A DNA stretch of 37,468 nt from Legionella maceachernii (GTDB lineage: Bacteria; Pseudomonadota; Gammaproteobacteria; Legionellales; Legionellaceae). The notes below the pieces were generated by a model. That model was given only the letters and a program-made list of their open reading frames with translations. It had not been told where the DNA came from and made no database searches. Positions 19,377 to 28,790 of this stretch are shown here, one piece after another. Where the stretch lies: NCBI RefSeq assembly GCF_900167045.1, contig NZ_FUXJ01000025.1, forward strand, positions 1-37,468, read 5' to 3'. Numbering within the stretch: the stretch's first letter is position 1; every line of letters begins with the position of its first letter. A program made the translations under genes and the position numbers.

Positions 19377-19396
19377 ATTCTCCAAGTTAGGAGAAT
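19377..19396 (+). repeat. Hairpin downstream of the VOC gene
   Basis: ATTCTCC (19377-19383) and GGAGAAT (19390-19396) form a 7-bp perfect stem with a 6-base loop. There is no strong T-run behind it, so it is a weak terminator at best. Confidence 0.45.
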
Positions 19397-19422
19397 TTGA
19401 TCAATGTGCCCTAAATCCTGGT

Positions 19423-19466
19423 CTGACTATTTGAAGGTCTATACTTATAGTAGGTCAAATAGTCAG
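19423..19466. promoter_or_regulatory. Perfect 12-bp inverted repeat before the Tyr/Arg-rich gene
   Basis: CTGACTATTTGA (19423-19434) is repeated inverted as TCAAATAGTCAG (19455-19466). The 20-base spacer contains a second, nested palindrome CTATACTTATAG (19439-19450). It ends 14 bases before the next ATG, so it could be an operator or an RNA hairpin overlapping the ribosome site region. Confidence 0.6.
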
Positions 19467-19480
19467 GAAAGGAGACTCCT

Positions 19481-19732
19481 ATGAATATTCATGTCAAAGG
19501 CCATACGCTCCTCGGCGCATTACTCTTTGGCCTGTGTTTATTCGTTTCTGTTCCTAGTGAAGCTCATTGGGGATGGGGCCCAGGCTGGGGATATGGAGGT
19601 TGGTATCGGGGGGGTGGAATTTATATAGGACCAGCCTATGTAAGACCAGTGTACTATCGAACTTACTACTATCGTCCTTACTACCGTCCTTATTACTATC
19701 GTACTTACTATTATCGTCCTTGCTGTTGGTAA
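19481..19732 (+). CDS. Secreted Gly/Trp- and Tyr/Arg-rich repeat peptide
   Basis: 83 residues: a signal peptide (about 1-28, cleavage near PSEA-HWG), a short Gly/Trp-rich stretch (HWGWGPGWGYGG), then a run of YYR/YYYRP repeats to the end (about residues 57-80), closing with CCW. It is predicted to be exported to the periplasm or surface. Such low-complexity envelope peptides occur in Legionella and relatives without known function. A strong ribosome site (AGGAG) precedes the ATG. The repeats are also visible in the DNA, so length may vary between strains. Confidence 0.75.
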   Translation: MNIHVKGHTLLGALLFGLCLFVSVPSEAHWGWGPGWGYGGWYRGGGIYIGPAYVRPVYYRTYYYRPYYRPYYYRTYYYRPCCW

Positions 19733-19754
19733 AGGCATTGACACATTAGTAAAT

Positions 19755-19780
19755 GTTCCTGCGGAGAATCTCCGCGGAAC
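19755..19780 (+). terminator. Hairpin after the Tyr/Arg-rich gene
   Basis: GTTCC-T-GCGGAGA, one base, TCTCCGC-GGAAC: a 12-bp stem with one bulged T, 22 bases past the stop codon. It is a strong fold but has no T-run after it, so termination is inferred. Confidence 0.5.
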
Positions 19781-19857
19781 GTAGGAAAGAGTTATGACTT
19801 AACTGAATAGCCATGAAGTTAAGGGCGTAACTTATTAACTTTAAAAAAGGATAGCGA

Positions 19858-20325
19858 GTGCTAAGTCGGTTATTATCTTGGCAAAGTTTGCTCGATCTGG
19901 TGTGGCTCTTATTCCTCGTATTCATGCTGAGATACTTTTGGCGCGACAGAAGAGCACTTGCTCAAACACGTTCTTGGTTAATCACTAAAGGACGTATTAC
20001 TTCATTTGAATGGACACGAGAAGGTCCCCGACTATGGCCAAGAATAAAATACCATTATCAGGTGTTTGATCAAGATTTTGAGGGTGAATACCTATTTCTT
20101 GATACAGCGCATAACACTCCTAATAGTAAGTATGCTCGCAAAGTGGCTTATAAGGCAGCAATGGCTTACGAAAGAAACGCTGAAATTGATGTATTTTATA
20201 ACCCAAATAATCCTGAGCAAGCGGTACTTGATATTGCGATGCCCAAAAAATTAAACCTCATCATCTTATTATTAATAATGTTAATTATTTTGCATTTAGT
20301 GGTGGTGACTGTGCGTCTGTTGTAG
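19858..20325 (+). CDS. DUF3592 membrane protein
   Basis: 155 residues with a membrane helix at each end (about 11-27 and 131-151) and a beta-rich extracytoplasmic or cytoplasmic domain between (TKGRITSFEW, WPRIKYHYQVFDQDFEGEYLFL, IDVFYNPNNPEQAVLD), the usual DUF3592 arrangement. The function is unknown. It starts at GTG (19858) after AAAAAAGG, and no better ATG lies nearby. Its last 41 bases overlap the convergent 3' end of the IcmL-like gene, so the two could interfere with each other. Confidence 0.8.
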   Translation: MLSRLLSWQSLLDLVWLLFLVFMLRYFWRDRRALAQTRSWLITKGRITSFEWTREGPRLWPRIKYHYQVFDQDFEGEYLFLDTAHNTPNSKYARKVAYKAAMAYERNAEIDVFYNPNNPEQAVLDIAMPKKLNLIILLLIMLIILHLVVVTVRLL

Positions 20326-20833
20326 TTGAATTGCTATTCTCATTGGGCTGACACTGGCAAGGGGGCTCGCTTACTTTAGATTGCAAGCTGGTGATAGCAA
20401 AACCACGTACGCCTTGACCAGCAGGTGCTTGGATGAAACGAATAGTGACGTCCAAGGTTTGTTTCTGCTGGTATTGCGGATTCTTATAGACAACAAGTAA
20501 AGGCATCTTCGCTTCCCATTGATTGGATCCGACCGTGGTAATGGTAGGTGGGAGAGTGGCCACAGCACTGACATAATAAGAATTCGCTTGTATCGTTTCA
20601 GGGAGTTTAGAAGCGGCAACTGCTGTGCTATAAGCTGTCCATCCCTCTGCGGTGAAATACTTGGCAATTTCTTTCTGGCGCGGTAAAAAATTTTTATAGT
20701 CATAAGTATAAGTCGCAACAATGGCTTCGTTGGCCCAAACCGCAAGCTGAACATTATCCGGAGGAAGGGCAGCCTTAGCTGATAGGGAAAAAACAAATAG
20801 GGCGAAAACAGCCCAGACGTTGATTTTGCGCAT
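20285..20833 (-). CDS. IcmL/DotI-like protein, exported form
   Basis: 182 residues: signal peptide or N-terminal anchor (about 1-22, MRKINVWAVFALFVFSLSAKA), then the periplasmic IcmL domain, with VWANEAIVATYTYDYKNFLPRQKEIAKYFTAEGW followed by SYYVSAVATLPPTI (about 32-105), then a Ser/Thr/Asn-rich tail. In the Dot/Icm type IVB secretion apparatus, IcmL/DotI is an inner-membrane protein of the central complex. Stand-alone paralogues like this are frequent in Legionella, and their role is not established. The start at 20833 has TGAGGA upstream; an open extension to 20938 lacks support. No other dot/icm gene is in the window. Confidence 0.85.
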   Translation of the reverse strand: MRKINVWAVFALFVFSLSAKAALPPDNVQLAVWANEAIVATYTYDYKNFLPRQKEIAKYFTAEGWTAYSTAVAASKLPETIQANSYYVSAVATLPPTITTVGSNQWEAKMPLLVVYKNPQYQQKQTLDVTIRFIQAPAGQGVRGFAITSLQSKVSEPPCQCQPNENSNSTTTDAQSPPLNAK

Positions 20834-21106
20834 TGATATATCCTCAAGATGATGACAGCAAAATATATTTCTAATTGTAGTTTGTTTCAATAGGCTTCGA
20901 TCAATAGTGAAATCACTGCCAGGGTAACCACATCTCACCGAAGATTTCTAAGGCTCAAAAATTAGAGGCAGTTATCCTTAAATCATTGGCTGGATTGGCG
21001 ACACATCAGCAGATTTATGTTATTTTATGCGGTCTTGGATTTTGCAAATCTAAAATCAGGCACGTTCAAATATTCCATCGGCGTAACCAATTAAATAGGG
21101 GGCATC

Positions 21107-22846
21107 GTGCGCAACAGCCGTTTTTACTTTGCCAACCGGGAAAACGTGAGTCGTTTCATTAATCGTTGGGATATTTTATTACTTATTCTCGTTTTTTCTG
21201 TGCTGTTTTTTCTTGGTTGGGCGGGAAAACAGATGGCAAGCCCTTATCAATTAGGAGAGCCATTACCTATTTCCTTAGATCCAGTCAAGCTGCCTTTTTA
21301 TGCTTCTCGAACTGTTCTACGCATGTTTATTGCTTTAGCGTTATCGGTATTCTTTACTTTTATAGTAGGAGCATTGGCTGCAAAAAATCGACGCGCCGAA
21401 CAGATTATTATCCCGGCGATTGATATTCTCCAATCAGTGCCTGTATTAAGTTTTTTATCCATTACTGTCACTGGTTTTATTCATTTATTTCCTGGAAGCT
21501 TATTAGGGCCTGAGTGTGCTTCGATTTTTGCTATTTTTACTGCACAAGTATGGAATATCACGTTTGGTTTTTATCAATCGTTAAAGACTCTGCCGCACGA
21601 TTTAAAAGAAGCTGCAGCCATGTTCCAATTGTCGGCTTGGCAACGATTTTGGAAGGTTGAAGTTCCTTTTTCAATGTCTAGCTTATTGTGGAACCTGATG
21701 ATGTCCATGTCAGCCAGCTGGTTTTTTGTGGTGTTATCCGAATCCATTGCGGTGGCCCATCAGGATATTCGCTTACCTGGAGTGGGTTCTTATATCGCTT
21801 TGGCGATCGAACAGCGTGATTTACATGCGGTGGGTTATGCGATTTTGACCATGGTCATTGTTATTTTTCTTTATGATCAAATCTTGTTTAGACCTCTTAT
21901 TGCTTGGTCAGAAAAATTTAAATTGGAACTCTCACCTGAAGAAGAAGAGTACCAATCTTGGTTAATTGATTTAATTCGTGGCAGCCGATTAATGAAGGGT
22001 TTTGCCAATATAATGAGGGTTGTTAAAGATAATTTAGTCAATACGAATTGGCTATCGCGCAGGAAAATAAAAGTGGTTAGGGAAATTGATATCCGTCGGC
22101 AAAAGCATCTTGATTGGATGTGGAATACCCTAGTCCTGATCGCTATTTTTTGCGGTGGTTGGTTAATGATGAATTTTATTTTAACTGAACTGAAATTAAG
22201 TGAAGTGTTGCATGTGTTTCTCCTTGGAGCAGCAACGGGCACGCGAGTTATCGTATTAATTCTTTTCAGTTCGTTAATTTGGATTCCTGTAGGAGTTTGG
22301 ATTGGTTTAAGACCACGATTGGCACAAAAAATTCAGCCGATTATCCAATTTGTGGCCGCTTTTCCAGCTAATCTGTTCTATCCTTTGTTTGTCATAGCCA
22401 TCGTACAGTTTCATCTTAGTGTGGAAATTTGGGTCACTCCACTGATGATTTTAGGAACACAATGGTATATTTTATTTAATGTAATTGCTGGAGCCTCAAC
22501 CATCCCGCGCGATCTGTATTTGGCGGCTGATAATTTTGGTGTCAAGGGATGGCAATGGTGGAAACGCTTGGCTTTGCCTGGGATTTTTCCTTTTTACATT
22601 ACCGGCGCGATCACTGCCGCAGGAGGCGCATGGAACGCCAGTATCGTGGCAGAATGGGTAAGCTGGGGTAACACCACGTTGGAAGCGACAGGGTTAGGTG
22701 AATACATTCATGCAAGTACCATAGCAGGGGATTTTCCAAAAATAGCATTAGGTACAGCAATGATGTGCACTTATGTGCTGGCATTTAATCATTTAATTTG
22801 GCGCCCGCTTTATCGATTAGCCGAAGAACGCTTCAATTTTAACTGA
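21107..22846 (+). CDS. ABC transporter permease, two fused domains (NitT/TauT type)
   Basis: 579-residue inner-membrane protein carrying two copies of the binding-protein-dependent permease domain (about 65-260 and 350-570). Each has an EAA loop: LPHDLKEAAAMFQLSAWQRFWKVEVP (about 162-187) and IPRDLYLAADNFGVKGWQWWKRLALP (about 466-491). A single chain thus supplies both halves of the channel. It starts at GTG with AGGGGG just upstream. The ATPase gene follows after a 7-base gap. Relatives are annotated as nitrate/sulfonate/bicarbonate or taurine importers, but the substrate here cannot be told and no binding protein is encoded next to it. Confidence 0.88.
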   Translation: MRNSRFYFANRENVSRFINRWDILLLILVFSVLFFLGWAGKQMASPYQLGEPLPISLDPVKLPFYASRTVLRMFIALALSVFFTFIVGALAAKNRRAEQIIIPAIDILQSVPVLSFLSITVTGFIHLFPGSLLGPECASIFAIFTAQVWNITFGFYQSLKTLPHDLKEAAAMFQLSAWQRFWKVEVPFSMSSLLWNLMMSMSASWFFVVLSESIAVAHQDIRLPGVGSYIALAIEQRDLHAVGYAILTMVIVIFLYDQILFRPLIAWSEKFKLELSPEEEEYQSWLIDLIRGSRLMKGFANIMRVVKDNLVNTNWLSRRKIKVVREIDIRRQKHLDWMWNTLVLIAIFCGGWLMMNFILTELKLSEVLHVFLLGAATGTRVIVLILFSSLIWIPVGVWIGLRPRLAQKIQPIIQFVAAFPANLFYPLFVIAIVQFHLSVEIWVTPLMILGTQWYILFNVIAGASTIPRDLYLAADNFGVKGWQWWKRLALPGIFPFYITGAITAAGGAWNASIVAEWVSWGNTTLEATGLGEYIHASTIAGDFPKIALGTAMMCTYVLAFNHLIWRPLYRLAEERFNFN

Positions 22847-22853
22847 GGATGCT

Positions 22854-24167
22854 ATGTCAGAAACCATTATTGCAATTGAAAATTGCCACAAATCCTTTAA
22901 AAAAGCATCCACGCAAGAGCTGTTAGTCCTCGAAGATGTGAATTTTAAACTGCATGAAGGGGAGATTGTGGCTTTACTTGGCAAATCCGGATCAGGGAAA
23001 TCAACTCTTTTACGCATCATTGCGGGATTAGTCCCTCCTTCTTCGGGTACAGTCACATACCGTGGTAAACCTGTGACTGGGCCAGTTCCGGGTATAGCCA
23101 TGGTATTTCAATCGTTTGCGCTGATGCCTTGGTTAACCGTGCTTGAGAATGTGGAGCTAGGCCTAGAGGCGCAAGGGGTAAATCGAGAAGAAAGGCGTCA
23201 TCGTGCTATTGAAGCGATTGATACTATAGGCCTTGATGGCTTTGAATCTGCGTTTCCCAAAGAACTCTCAGGTGGAATGCGTCAACGCGTTGGTTTTGCT
23301 CGTGCTTTGGTGATTAATCCTGATGTGTTGTTAATGGATGAACCTTTCTCTGCACTGGATGTGCTAACGGCCGAAAACTTAAAATCCGATTTGCTTAAAC
23401 TTTGGCAGGAAAAGAAAACCAATACGAATGGCATATTACTAGTGACTCATAACATCGAAGAAGCAGCGACATTAGCTGATCGCATTATTATTTTTGGCAG
23501 CGATCCCGGCTACATTCGTGCGGAATTACAAGTCAGTTTAGATCAGCCTCGCGATGCGGAAACCGAAGAGTTTAGGGATCTAGTCGATAAAATCTATACG
23601 TTAATGACCACTGGACCTAAAGAAAAAGCACGAGGAGCGCAACGTGAGCGACAAATTGGTTTAGGTTATCGCTTACCTGATGTAGAACCTTCGGAATTGT
23701 CGGGTTTAATTGAGACTATGAAATCATTTAAAGATCAGATCGATTTGCCCGAGTTAGCCGATGAATTAATGATGAATATCGATGATTTATTCCCCATATT
23801 GGAAACCTTAGAAATTCTAGGCTTTGCCAAAGTATCCGATGGTGATATTCAGTTAAGTGAATTGGGCAAACAATTTTCTGAAGCCGATTTACAAGCGCGC
23901 AAGCAATTGTTTGCGAAACGCCTCTTAGAAAAAGTGCCTCTAGCACGTTATATACGCCGTGTGTTAGACGAAAAAATTGGTCATCGTGTTTCAGAGGAGC
24001 GGTTTTTATCTAAACTTGAGGACTACCTCAGTGAGAAAGAAGCGGAACGCGTTTTACGAACCATGATTGATTGGGGGCGTTATGCTGAAATTTTCGCTTA
24101 TGATTTCAACACCGGTATCTTAAGCCTTGAAAACCCAGGCATTCCTGATGGGGCGATCGTGAGCTAA
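22854..24167 (+). CDS. ABC transporter ATPase with C-terminal AAA-associated domain
   Basis: 437 residues. The ATPase domain (1 to about 250) has Walker A GKSGSGKST (43-51), Q86, the signature LSGGMRQR (138-145), Walker B LLMDE (159-163) and H199. The C-terminal third (about 300-430) is the AAA_assoc_C-type winged-helix-like domain found in NitT/TauT-like ATPases. It pairs with the fused permease upstream (7-base gap, same strand). All catalytic residues are intact. The extra domain is thought to be regulatory, but the ligand is unknown. Confidence 0.9.
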   Translation: MSETIIAIENCHKSFKKASTQELLVLEDVNFKLHEGEIVALLGKSGSGKSTLLRIIAGLVPPSSGTVTYRGKPVTGPVPGIAMVFQSFALMPWLTVLENVELGLEAQGVNREERRHRAIEAIDTIGLDGFESAFPKELSGGMRQRVGFARALVINPDVLLMDEPFSALDVLTAENLKSDLLKLWQEKKTNTNGILLVTHNIEEAATLADRIIIFGSDPGYIRAELQVSLDQPRDAETEEFRDLVDKIYTLMTTGPKEKARGAQRERQIGLGYRLPDVEPSELSGLIETMKSFKDQIDLPELADELMMNIDDLFPILETLEILGFAKVSDGDIQLSELGKQFSEADLQARKQLFAKRLLEKVPLARYIRRVLDEKIGHRVSEERFLSKLEDYLSEKEAERVLRTMIDWGRYAEIFAYDFNTGILSLENPGIPDGAIVS

Positions 24168-24304
24168 TTCTCTTAGGTATTCAAGAAATTGACAAACTCG
24201 TGGATTTTATCGCCCAATCTGATCGCTTGGTAGAATAGCCCCCCTACTTCCTTGCTTGTGTTCACCGGCCTGCCCCGAGAGTTCTGTGTCACATAAAATT
24301 CCTA

Positions 24305-24328
24305 GGTACCGCGCTAATGCGCGGTATC
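24305..24328. terminator. Hairpin between the ABC genes and pgk (convergent)
   Basis: TACCGCGC (24307-24314), loop TAAT, GCGCGGTA (24319-24326) form an 8-bp perfect stem, extendable to 10 with one G-T pair. It sits 5 bases past the pgk stop, between convergent genes, so it may end both transcripts. On the minus strand a short TTTT follows about 10 bases later. Confidence 0.6.
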
Positions 24329-24332
24329 CAGT

Positions 24333-25526
24333 TTAGTGTGACGCTGCAGCATTAGCGCGTTCTTCTAAAATCGCAACAGCGGGTAAAGTTTTGCCCTCCA
24401 GAAATTCAAGAAAAGCTCCGCCGCCTGTGGATATATAAGAGATTTGTTGAGTGAGATCATACTGATCTACGGCTGCCAGGGTATCGCCTCCACCCGCAAT
24501 AGAAAAGGCCTCACTGTCAGCAATGGCTATGGCTAACGCTCTCGTGCCGTAGGCAAATTGTGGGAATTCAAAGACACCGACCGGACCATTCCAAATAATC
24601 GTATTTGCTTTGTCGATGATATCGACATAGCGACCTACTGTTTCTGGTCCTATATCCATGATCATGTCATCGCTGGCAATATTGGCTAAGCTTTTGTTGA
24701 AAGCCGGACAACTGTCTGAGAATGTTTTCCCAACAACGACATCAGAAGGAAGGGGGATTTGACAACCACTTTTTTTAGCCGACTCCAAGATCTCTCGAGC
24801 CGCATCCAACAAATCGTCTTCACAAAGCGATACACCAATCTCAAAACCCTGGGCTTTAAGAAAAGTATTGGCAATACCGCCACCAGGAATTAAGTAATCA
24901 ACCCGGCTAATTAATTGAGTAAGCAAGGTCAATTTAGAGGATACTTTTGCTCCGCCAACAATAGCGACGATGGGCTTCGCTGGTTCTTTAAGCACATGTT
25001 GTAAGGCTTCTAATTCCCGTATCAGTAGTGGGCCTGCAGCAGCGATAGGGGCATATTTGGCCACACCATGCGTTGAGGCTTGAGCTCGGTGCGCAGTGCC
25101 AAACGCATCCATGACAAAAATATCGCATAAATTCGCAAGTTTTTTTGCTAAAACATCATCGTCAGCTTTCTCTCCCGGGTTAAATCGCACATTTTCACAA
25201 ACGACTAATTCACCGGGGTTAACATCAATACCCTCTAAGTAGTGGGTTACAAACCGAACTGGGTACTCAAGATGGGTTGCTAAATAATCTGCGATGGGTT
25301 TCAGAGAAAAGCGTTTTTCAAATTTACCTTCTTCCGGTCTTCCTAAATGAGATAACACCATCACGGCTGCTCCCTCATCCAAGGCCGTTTTAATGGTTGG
25401 CAACGCAGCTTGTAAACGTTGATCGCTGGTAATAATCCCGTCTTTTATAGGGACATTTAAATCTTCGCGAATCAATACTCGTTTATCACGAAGACTAAGC
25501 TCGCTCATTTTAATCAGATTCATCAT
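24333..25526 (-). CDS. pgk: Phosphoglycerate kinase
   Basis: Glycolytic kinase of 397 residues, making ATP from 1,3-bisphosphoglycerate. It has the N-terminal [11 protein letters not shown] motif, the [13 protein letters not shown] substrate loop, the ATP-side [13 protein letters not shown] and the C-terminal [14 protein letters not shown] loop. Two ATGs stand in tandem at 25526 and 25523. The second aligns better with the E. coli start and is better spaced from AAGGA, so the protein may be 396 residues. It follows the GAPDH gene after a 7-base gap and is the last gene of the tkt-gap-pgk set. Confidence 0.97.
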   Translation of the reverse strand: MMNLIKMSELSLRDKRVLIREDLNVPIKDGIITSDQRLQAALPTIKTALDEGAAVMVLSHLGRPEEGKFEKRFSLKPIADYLATHLEYPVRFVTHYLEGIDVNPGELVVCENVRFNPGEKADDDVLAKKLANLCDIFVMDAFGTAHRAQASTHGVAKYAPIAAAGPLLIRELEALQHVLKEPAKPIVAIVGGAKVSSKLTLLTQLISRVDYLIPGGGIANTFLKAQGFEIGVSLCEDDLLDAAREILESAKKSGCQIPLPSDVVVGKTFSDSCPAFNKSLANIASDDMIMDIGPETVGRYVDIIDKANTIIWNGPVGVFEFPQFAYGTRALAIAIADSEAFSIAGGGDTLAAVDQYDLTQQISYISTGGGAFLEFLEGKTLPAVAILEERANAAASH

Positions 25527-25533
25527 GCCATCC

Positions 25534-26526
25534 TTAACGATTCATCATGCAATTTGCAGTATCCAGCATACGATTCGAGAACCCCCACTCATTGTCATAC
25601 CAGGCAACGACTTTAACTAGATTACCCAACACTTTAGTTTGAGCTGTATCAAAAACAGCTGAAGCCGGGTAATGATTAAAATCACAAGAGACTAGCGGTT
25701 CTTCATTGATGTGCAAAATTTCACTTTTTGCTTGACGCATGATGTCATTGACCTCTGCAGCAGTGGTTTCACGTTGAGCAGTAAAGGTTAAGTCGATTAC
25801 AGAGACATTCAAAGTAGGGACCCGCATAGCAAAACCATCAAGCTTGCCTGCCAATTCAGGTAGGACTAAACCAACTGCTTGAGCAGCGCCTGTTTTAGTG
25901 GGAATAATCGATTGGGTTGCTGAGCGTGCACGGCGAAGATCGCTGTGACTCGCATCTAACAGCATTTGATCCTTCGTGTAAGCATGCACAGTATTTAATA
26001 AACCATAAGAAATTCCTAACGCCTCATGAAGTGGTTTTACCACTGGAGCTAAGCAGTTGGTCGTACAAGACGCATTAGACACGATAATGTCCGTTGCTTG
26101 CAAAGTATGGTGATTAACACCATAAACAATCGTCGCGTCCGCCTCTTTACCTGGTGCTGAAATGAGTACTTTTTTAGCACCCGCATGGATATGTTTCAGG
26201 GCTCCTTCGCGGTTCGTGAAACGCCCTGTGCATTCAAATACGATATCCACATCCAAGCTACTCCAAGGCAGAAGGGTTGGATCACGTTCGGAAATAACGC
26301 GAATGGAATGCCCGTCGACAACCAGATTATTGCCGTCAATATGGACTTCACTACCAAAGCGACCATGCGTTGAATCATAACGTGTTAAATGCGCTGTCGT
26401 TTCTATGCCAGACACATCATTGATAGCCACTACATTAAATTGATTTTGGCGCTTATATTCAAAAATGGATCGTAAAATGCAACGGCCAATACGACCATAA
26501 CCGTTTATTGCGACTCGTATCGTCAT
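25534..26526 (-). CDS. gap: Glyceraldehyde-3-phosphate dehydrogenase, type I
   Basis: 330-residue glycolytic dehydrogenase. The NAD-binding motif is NGYGRIGR (8-15) with D37 (AINDVSG) favouring NAD. The catalytic cysteine is C154 in [12 protein letters not shown] and the base is H181 ([10 protein letters not shown]). The [21 protein letters not shown] region separates it from the erythrose-4-phosphate dehydrogenase (Epd) that holds this position in E. coli next to pgk. It lies between tkt (71-base gap) and pgk (7-base gap), all on one strand, so it is likely one operon. Confidence 0.96.
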   Translation of the reverse strand: MTIRVAINGYGRIGRCILRSIFEYKRQNQFNVVAINDVSGIETTAHLTRYDSTHGRFGSEVHIDGNNLVVDGHSIRVISERDPTLLPWSSLDVDIVFECTGRFTNREGALKHIHAGAKKVLISAPGKEADATIVYGVNHHTLQATDIIVSNASCTTNCLAPVVKPLHEALGISYGLLNTVHAYTKDQMLLDASHSDLRRARSATQSIIPTKTGAAQAVGLVLPELAGKLDGFAMRVPTLNVSVIDLTFTAQRETTAAEVNDIMRQAKSEILHINEEPLVSCDFNHYPASAVFDTAQTKVLGNLVKVVAWYDNEWGFSNRMLDTANCMMNR

Positions 26527-26597
26527 ATACTTCTCCGAATTCAGGGGACTCTTATGAGTCAGTTTTTAAAAGGCATTCATACGAATGAATACTTACT

Positions 26598-28592
26598 TTA
26601 ATTCAAGATGCGCTCGAGCGTCATGACTATATTTTCTACACTAATACCTAAATAATTATAAACCTGCGCAGCTGGTGCAGAGACTCCGAAGCGATCAAGT
26701 CCAATCACTGCGCCGTCTAAGCCAACAAAGCGATACCAATAAGCGGTAGCTGCAGCCTCAACAGCTAAGCGCTTGCGTACGGCTTTAGGTAGGACATGTT
26801 CTTGATAAGCGCTGTCCTGAGCAAGAAAACGTTCACAACACGGCATGGACACCACTCGGATCTTTTTTCCTGAAGCTTGCAACTTAGCTGCCGCATCTAA
26901 AACTAAATGCACCTCAGAACCCGTCGCTAAGAGGATAGCATCGGGTTCTCCTTGGCAATCGCTCAAGATATAGCCCCCTTTTCTAACCTGCTCTGCGGTA
27001 TCAGCACTATTGTCTAGTGCGGGTAAATTTTGCCTTGATAATAATAAGGAAGAAGGTCCTGTATGATGTTCAAGCGCTTGTTGCCATGCAACGGCCGTTT
27101 CGAATAAGTCGGCTGGCCGCCACACTTGCATGTTAGGTGTCATGCGTAGCATTGCCGCATGTTCGATGGGTTGATGAGTGGGGCCATCTTCGCCTAAACC
27201 AATGGAGTCATGTGTAAAGACATAAATGACCCTCTTCTTCATGAGAGCACTCAGGCGTATTGCATTTCTAGCATAATCGGCGAAAACTAAGAAGGTTCCT
27301 CCGTAGGGAATAAATCCGCCATGCAGCGCTAAACCATTCATGATTGCTGCCATGCCAAATTCACGCACACCGTAGTATAGGTAGTTGCCTGAAAATCCGT
27401 CGGCTTTAATGGCCTGCGAACCGGACCAATCGGTGTTGTTCGAGCCAGTCAAATCAGCTGAACCGCCTAGCATTTCTGGCAAAAGTTTGGCGAATTGCTC
27501 GATACAAAGCTGGGAACTTTTTCGAGTCGCTAAGGCTTTATCGTTACGCCGACATTGCTCAATGAAATCACTGGCATAAGCGTTCCAGTTATCGGGTAGA
27601 TCGCCGTTAATACGGCGTAAAAATTCATGATAATCGCTTCGATATCGCTGTTGATAGTCGTGGCAGCGGTTAAGCCAGCGATTTTCATCCTGTTGGCCTT
27701 GTTCCACATGGTTCCATTCCGCATAAATTGCTTCAGGTATGACAAAAGCTTCATAGGGCCAATCAAACGTTTCGCGAACTTTAACCACCCCTTCAGCACC
27801 TAATGGCGCACCATGGGCTTTTTCACTGCCTGCAACGGGAGAGCCAAAACCAATGACTGTTTTGCAGATGATGAGGCTGGGTTTGGAGGTTTCTTGACGC
27901 GCTTGCAAGATGGCCTCTTCGATGGCTTGCTGATTGTGTCCATCAATAGGCCCAATGACTTGCCAATGGTATGCTTTAAAACGTAAGGCAGTGTCATCGG
28001 TAAACCAAGACTCTACTTTGCCATCGATTGAAATCCCATTATCGTCATAAAAGACAATGAGTTTTCCAAGGCCTAGTGTACCGGCTAAAGAGCTTACCTC
28101 ATGCGAAATTCCTTCCATGAGACAGCCATCACCGGCGAAAACATAAGTGTAGTGATTAACTAACTCTAAGTCAGAGCGATTGAATTGTGTTGCTAACAAC
28201 TTTTCTGCGATAGCCATACCGACCGCATTAGCCAACCCTTGCCCCAGAGGGCCTGTTGTGGTTTCAACGCCCGGTGTATCGCCATATTCTGGATGACCCG
28301 GTGTTTTTGAGTGGAGTTGACGAAAATGTTTTAACTCATTAAGGCTTAAATTATAACCTGTCAAATGCAACAACGAGTAAAGAAGCATTGATCCATGGCC
28401 ATTTGATAGAACAAAGCGATCACGGTCAAACCAGTTAGGATTCTTCGGACTATGCTTTAAAAATTTTTTCCAAAGGACGGTCGCAATATCTGCCATACCT
28501 AACGGCATACCTGGATGTCCGGATTGTGCAAGCTCTACGGCGTCAACACTTAAAAAGCGAATAGCGTTGGCTAAATCATTGGAAAGGCTCAT
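26598..28592 (-). CDS. tkt: Transketolase
   Basis: Thiamine-diphosphate enzyme of 664 residues, exchanging two-carbon units in the pentose phosphate pathway. The N-terminal part has the [15 protein letters not shown] motif, GPLGQG and the cofactor-binding GDGCLMEG...N signature (the conserved Asn is in [10 protein letters not shown]). The middle part has [19 protein letters not shown], and the C-terminal part [15 protein letters not shown]. Its length is typical. It heads the tkt-gap-pgk group, linking the pentose phosphate pathway and glycolysis, and is divergent from the membrane protein gene at 28791. Confidence 0.97.
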   Translation of the reverse strand: MSLSNDLANAIRFLSVDAVELAQSGHPGMPLGMADIATVLWKKFLKHSPKNPNWFDRDRFVLSNGHGSMLLYSLLHLTGYNLSLNELKHFRQLHSKTPGHPEYGDTPGVETTTGPLGQGLANAVGMAIAEKLLATQFNRSDLELVNHYTYVFAGDGCLMEGISHEVSSLAGTLGLGKLIVFYDDNGISIDGKVESWFTDDTALRFKAYHWQVIGPIDGHNQQAIEEAILQARQETSKPSLIICKTVIGFGSPVAGSEKAHGAPLGAEGVVKVRETFDWPYEAFVIPEAIYAEWNHVEQGQQDENRWLNRCHDYQQRYRSDYHEFLRRINGDLPDNWNAYASDFIEQCRRNDKALATRKSSQLCIEQFAKLLPEMLGGSADLTGSNNTDWSGSQAIKADGFSGNYLYYGVREFGMAAIMNGLALHGGFIPYGGTFLVFADYARNAIRLSALMKKRVIYVFTHDSIGLGEDGPTHQPIEHAAMLRMTPNMQVWRPADLFETAVAWQQALEHHTGPSSLLLSRQNLPALDNSADTAEQVRKGGYILSDCQGEPDAILLATGSEVHLVLDAAAKLQASGKKIRVVSMPCCERFLAQDSAYQEHVLPKAVRKRLAVEAAATAYWYRFVGLDGAVIGLDRFGVSAPAAQVYNYLGISVENIVMTLERILN

Positions 28593-28790
28593 GGGTTCTC
28601 TTCTGCTGTCATAAGGGGCACTATTGTCGCTCAGAAGCCTCTAATCAGCAAGTTGGGTTTTCAATAATTGTAGCAATAATGAGCAAATAAAAAGGCATAT
28701 AAAAAAAATCTATTTTAATTATCCTGTAAAATTTACTTCTTGTCCATTTTTTGGGATGATCGGACCAGCTTCAACATAACTTGGGGTTGT

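Noticed and set aside
20371-20847. 158-residue minus-strand frame
   Set aside because: It is a shifted frame of the IcmL-like gene, which has the family match and signal peptide.
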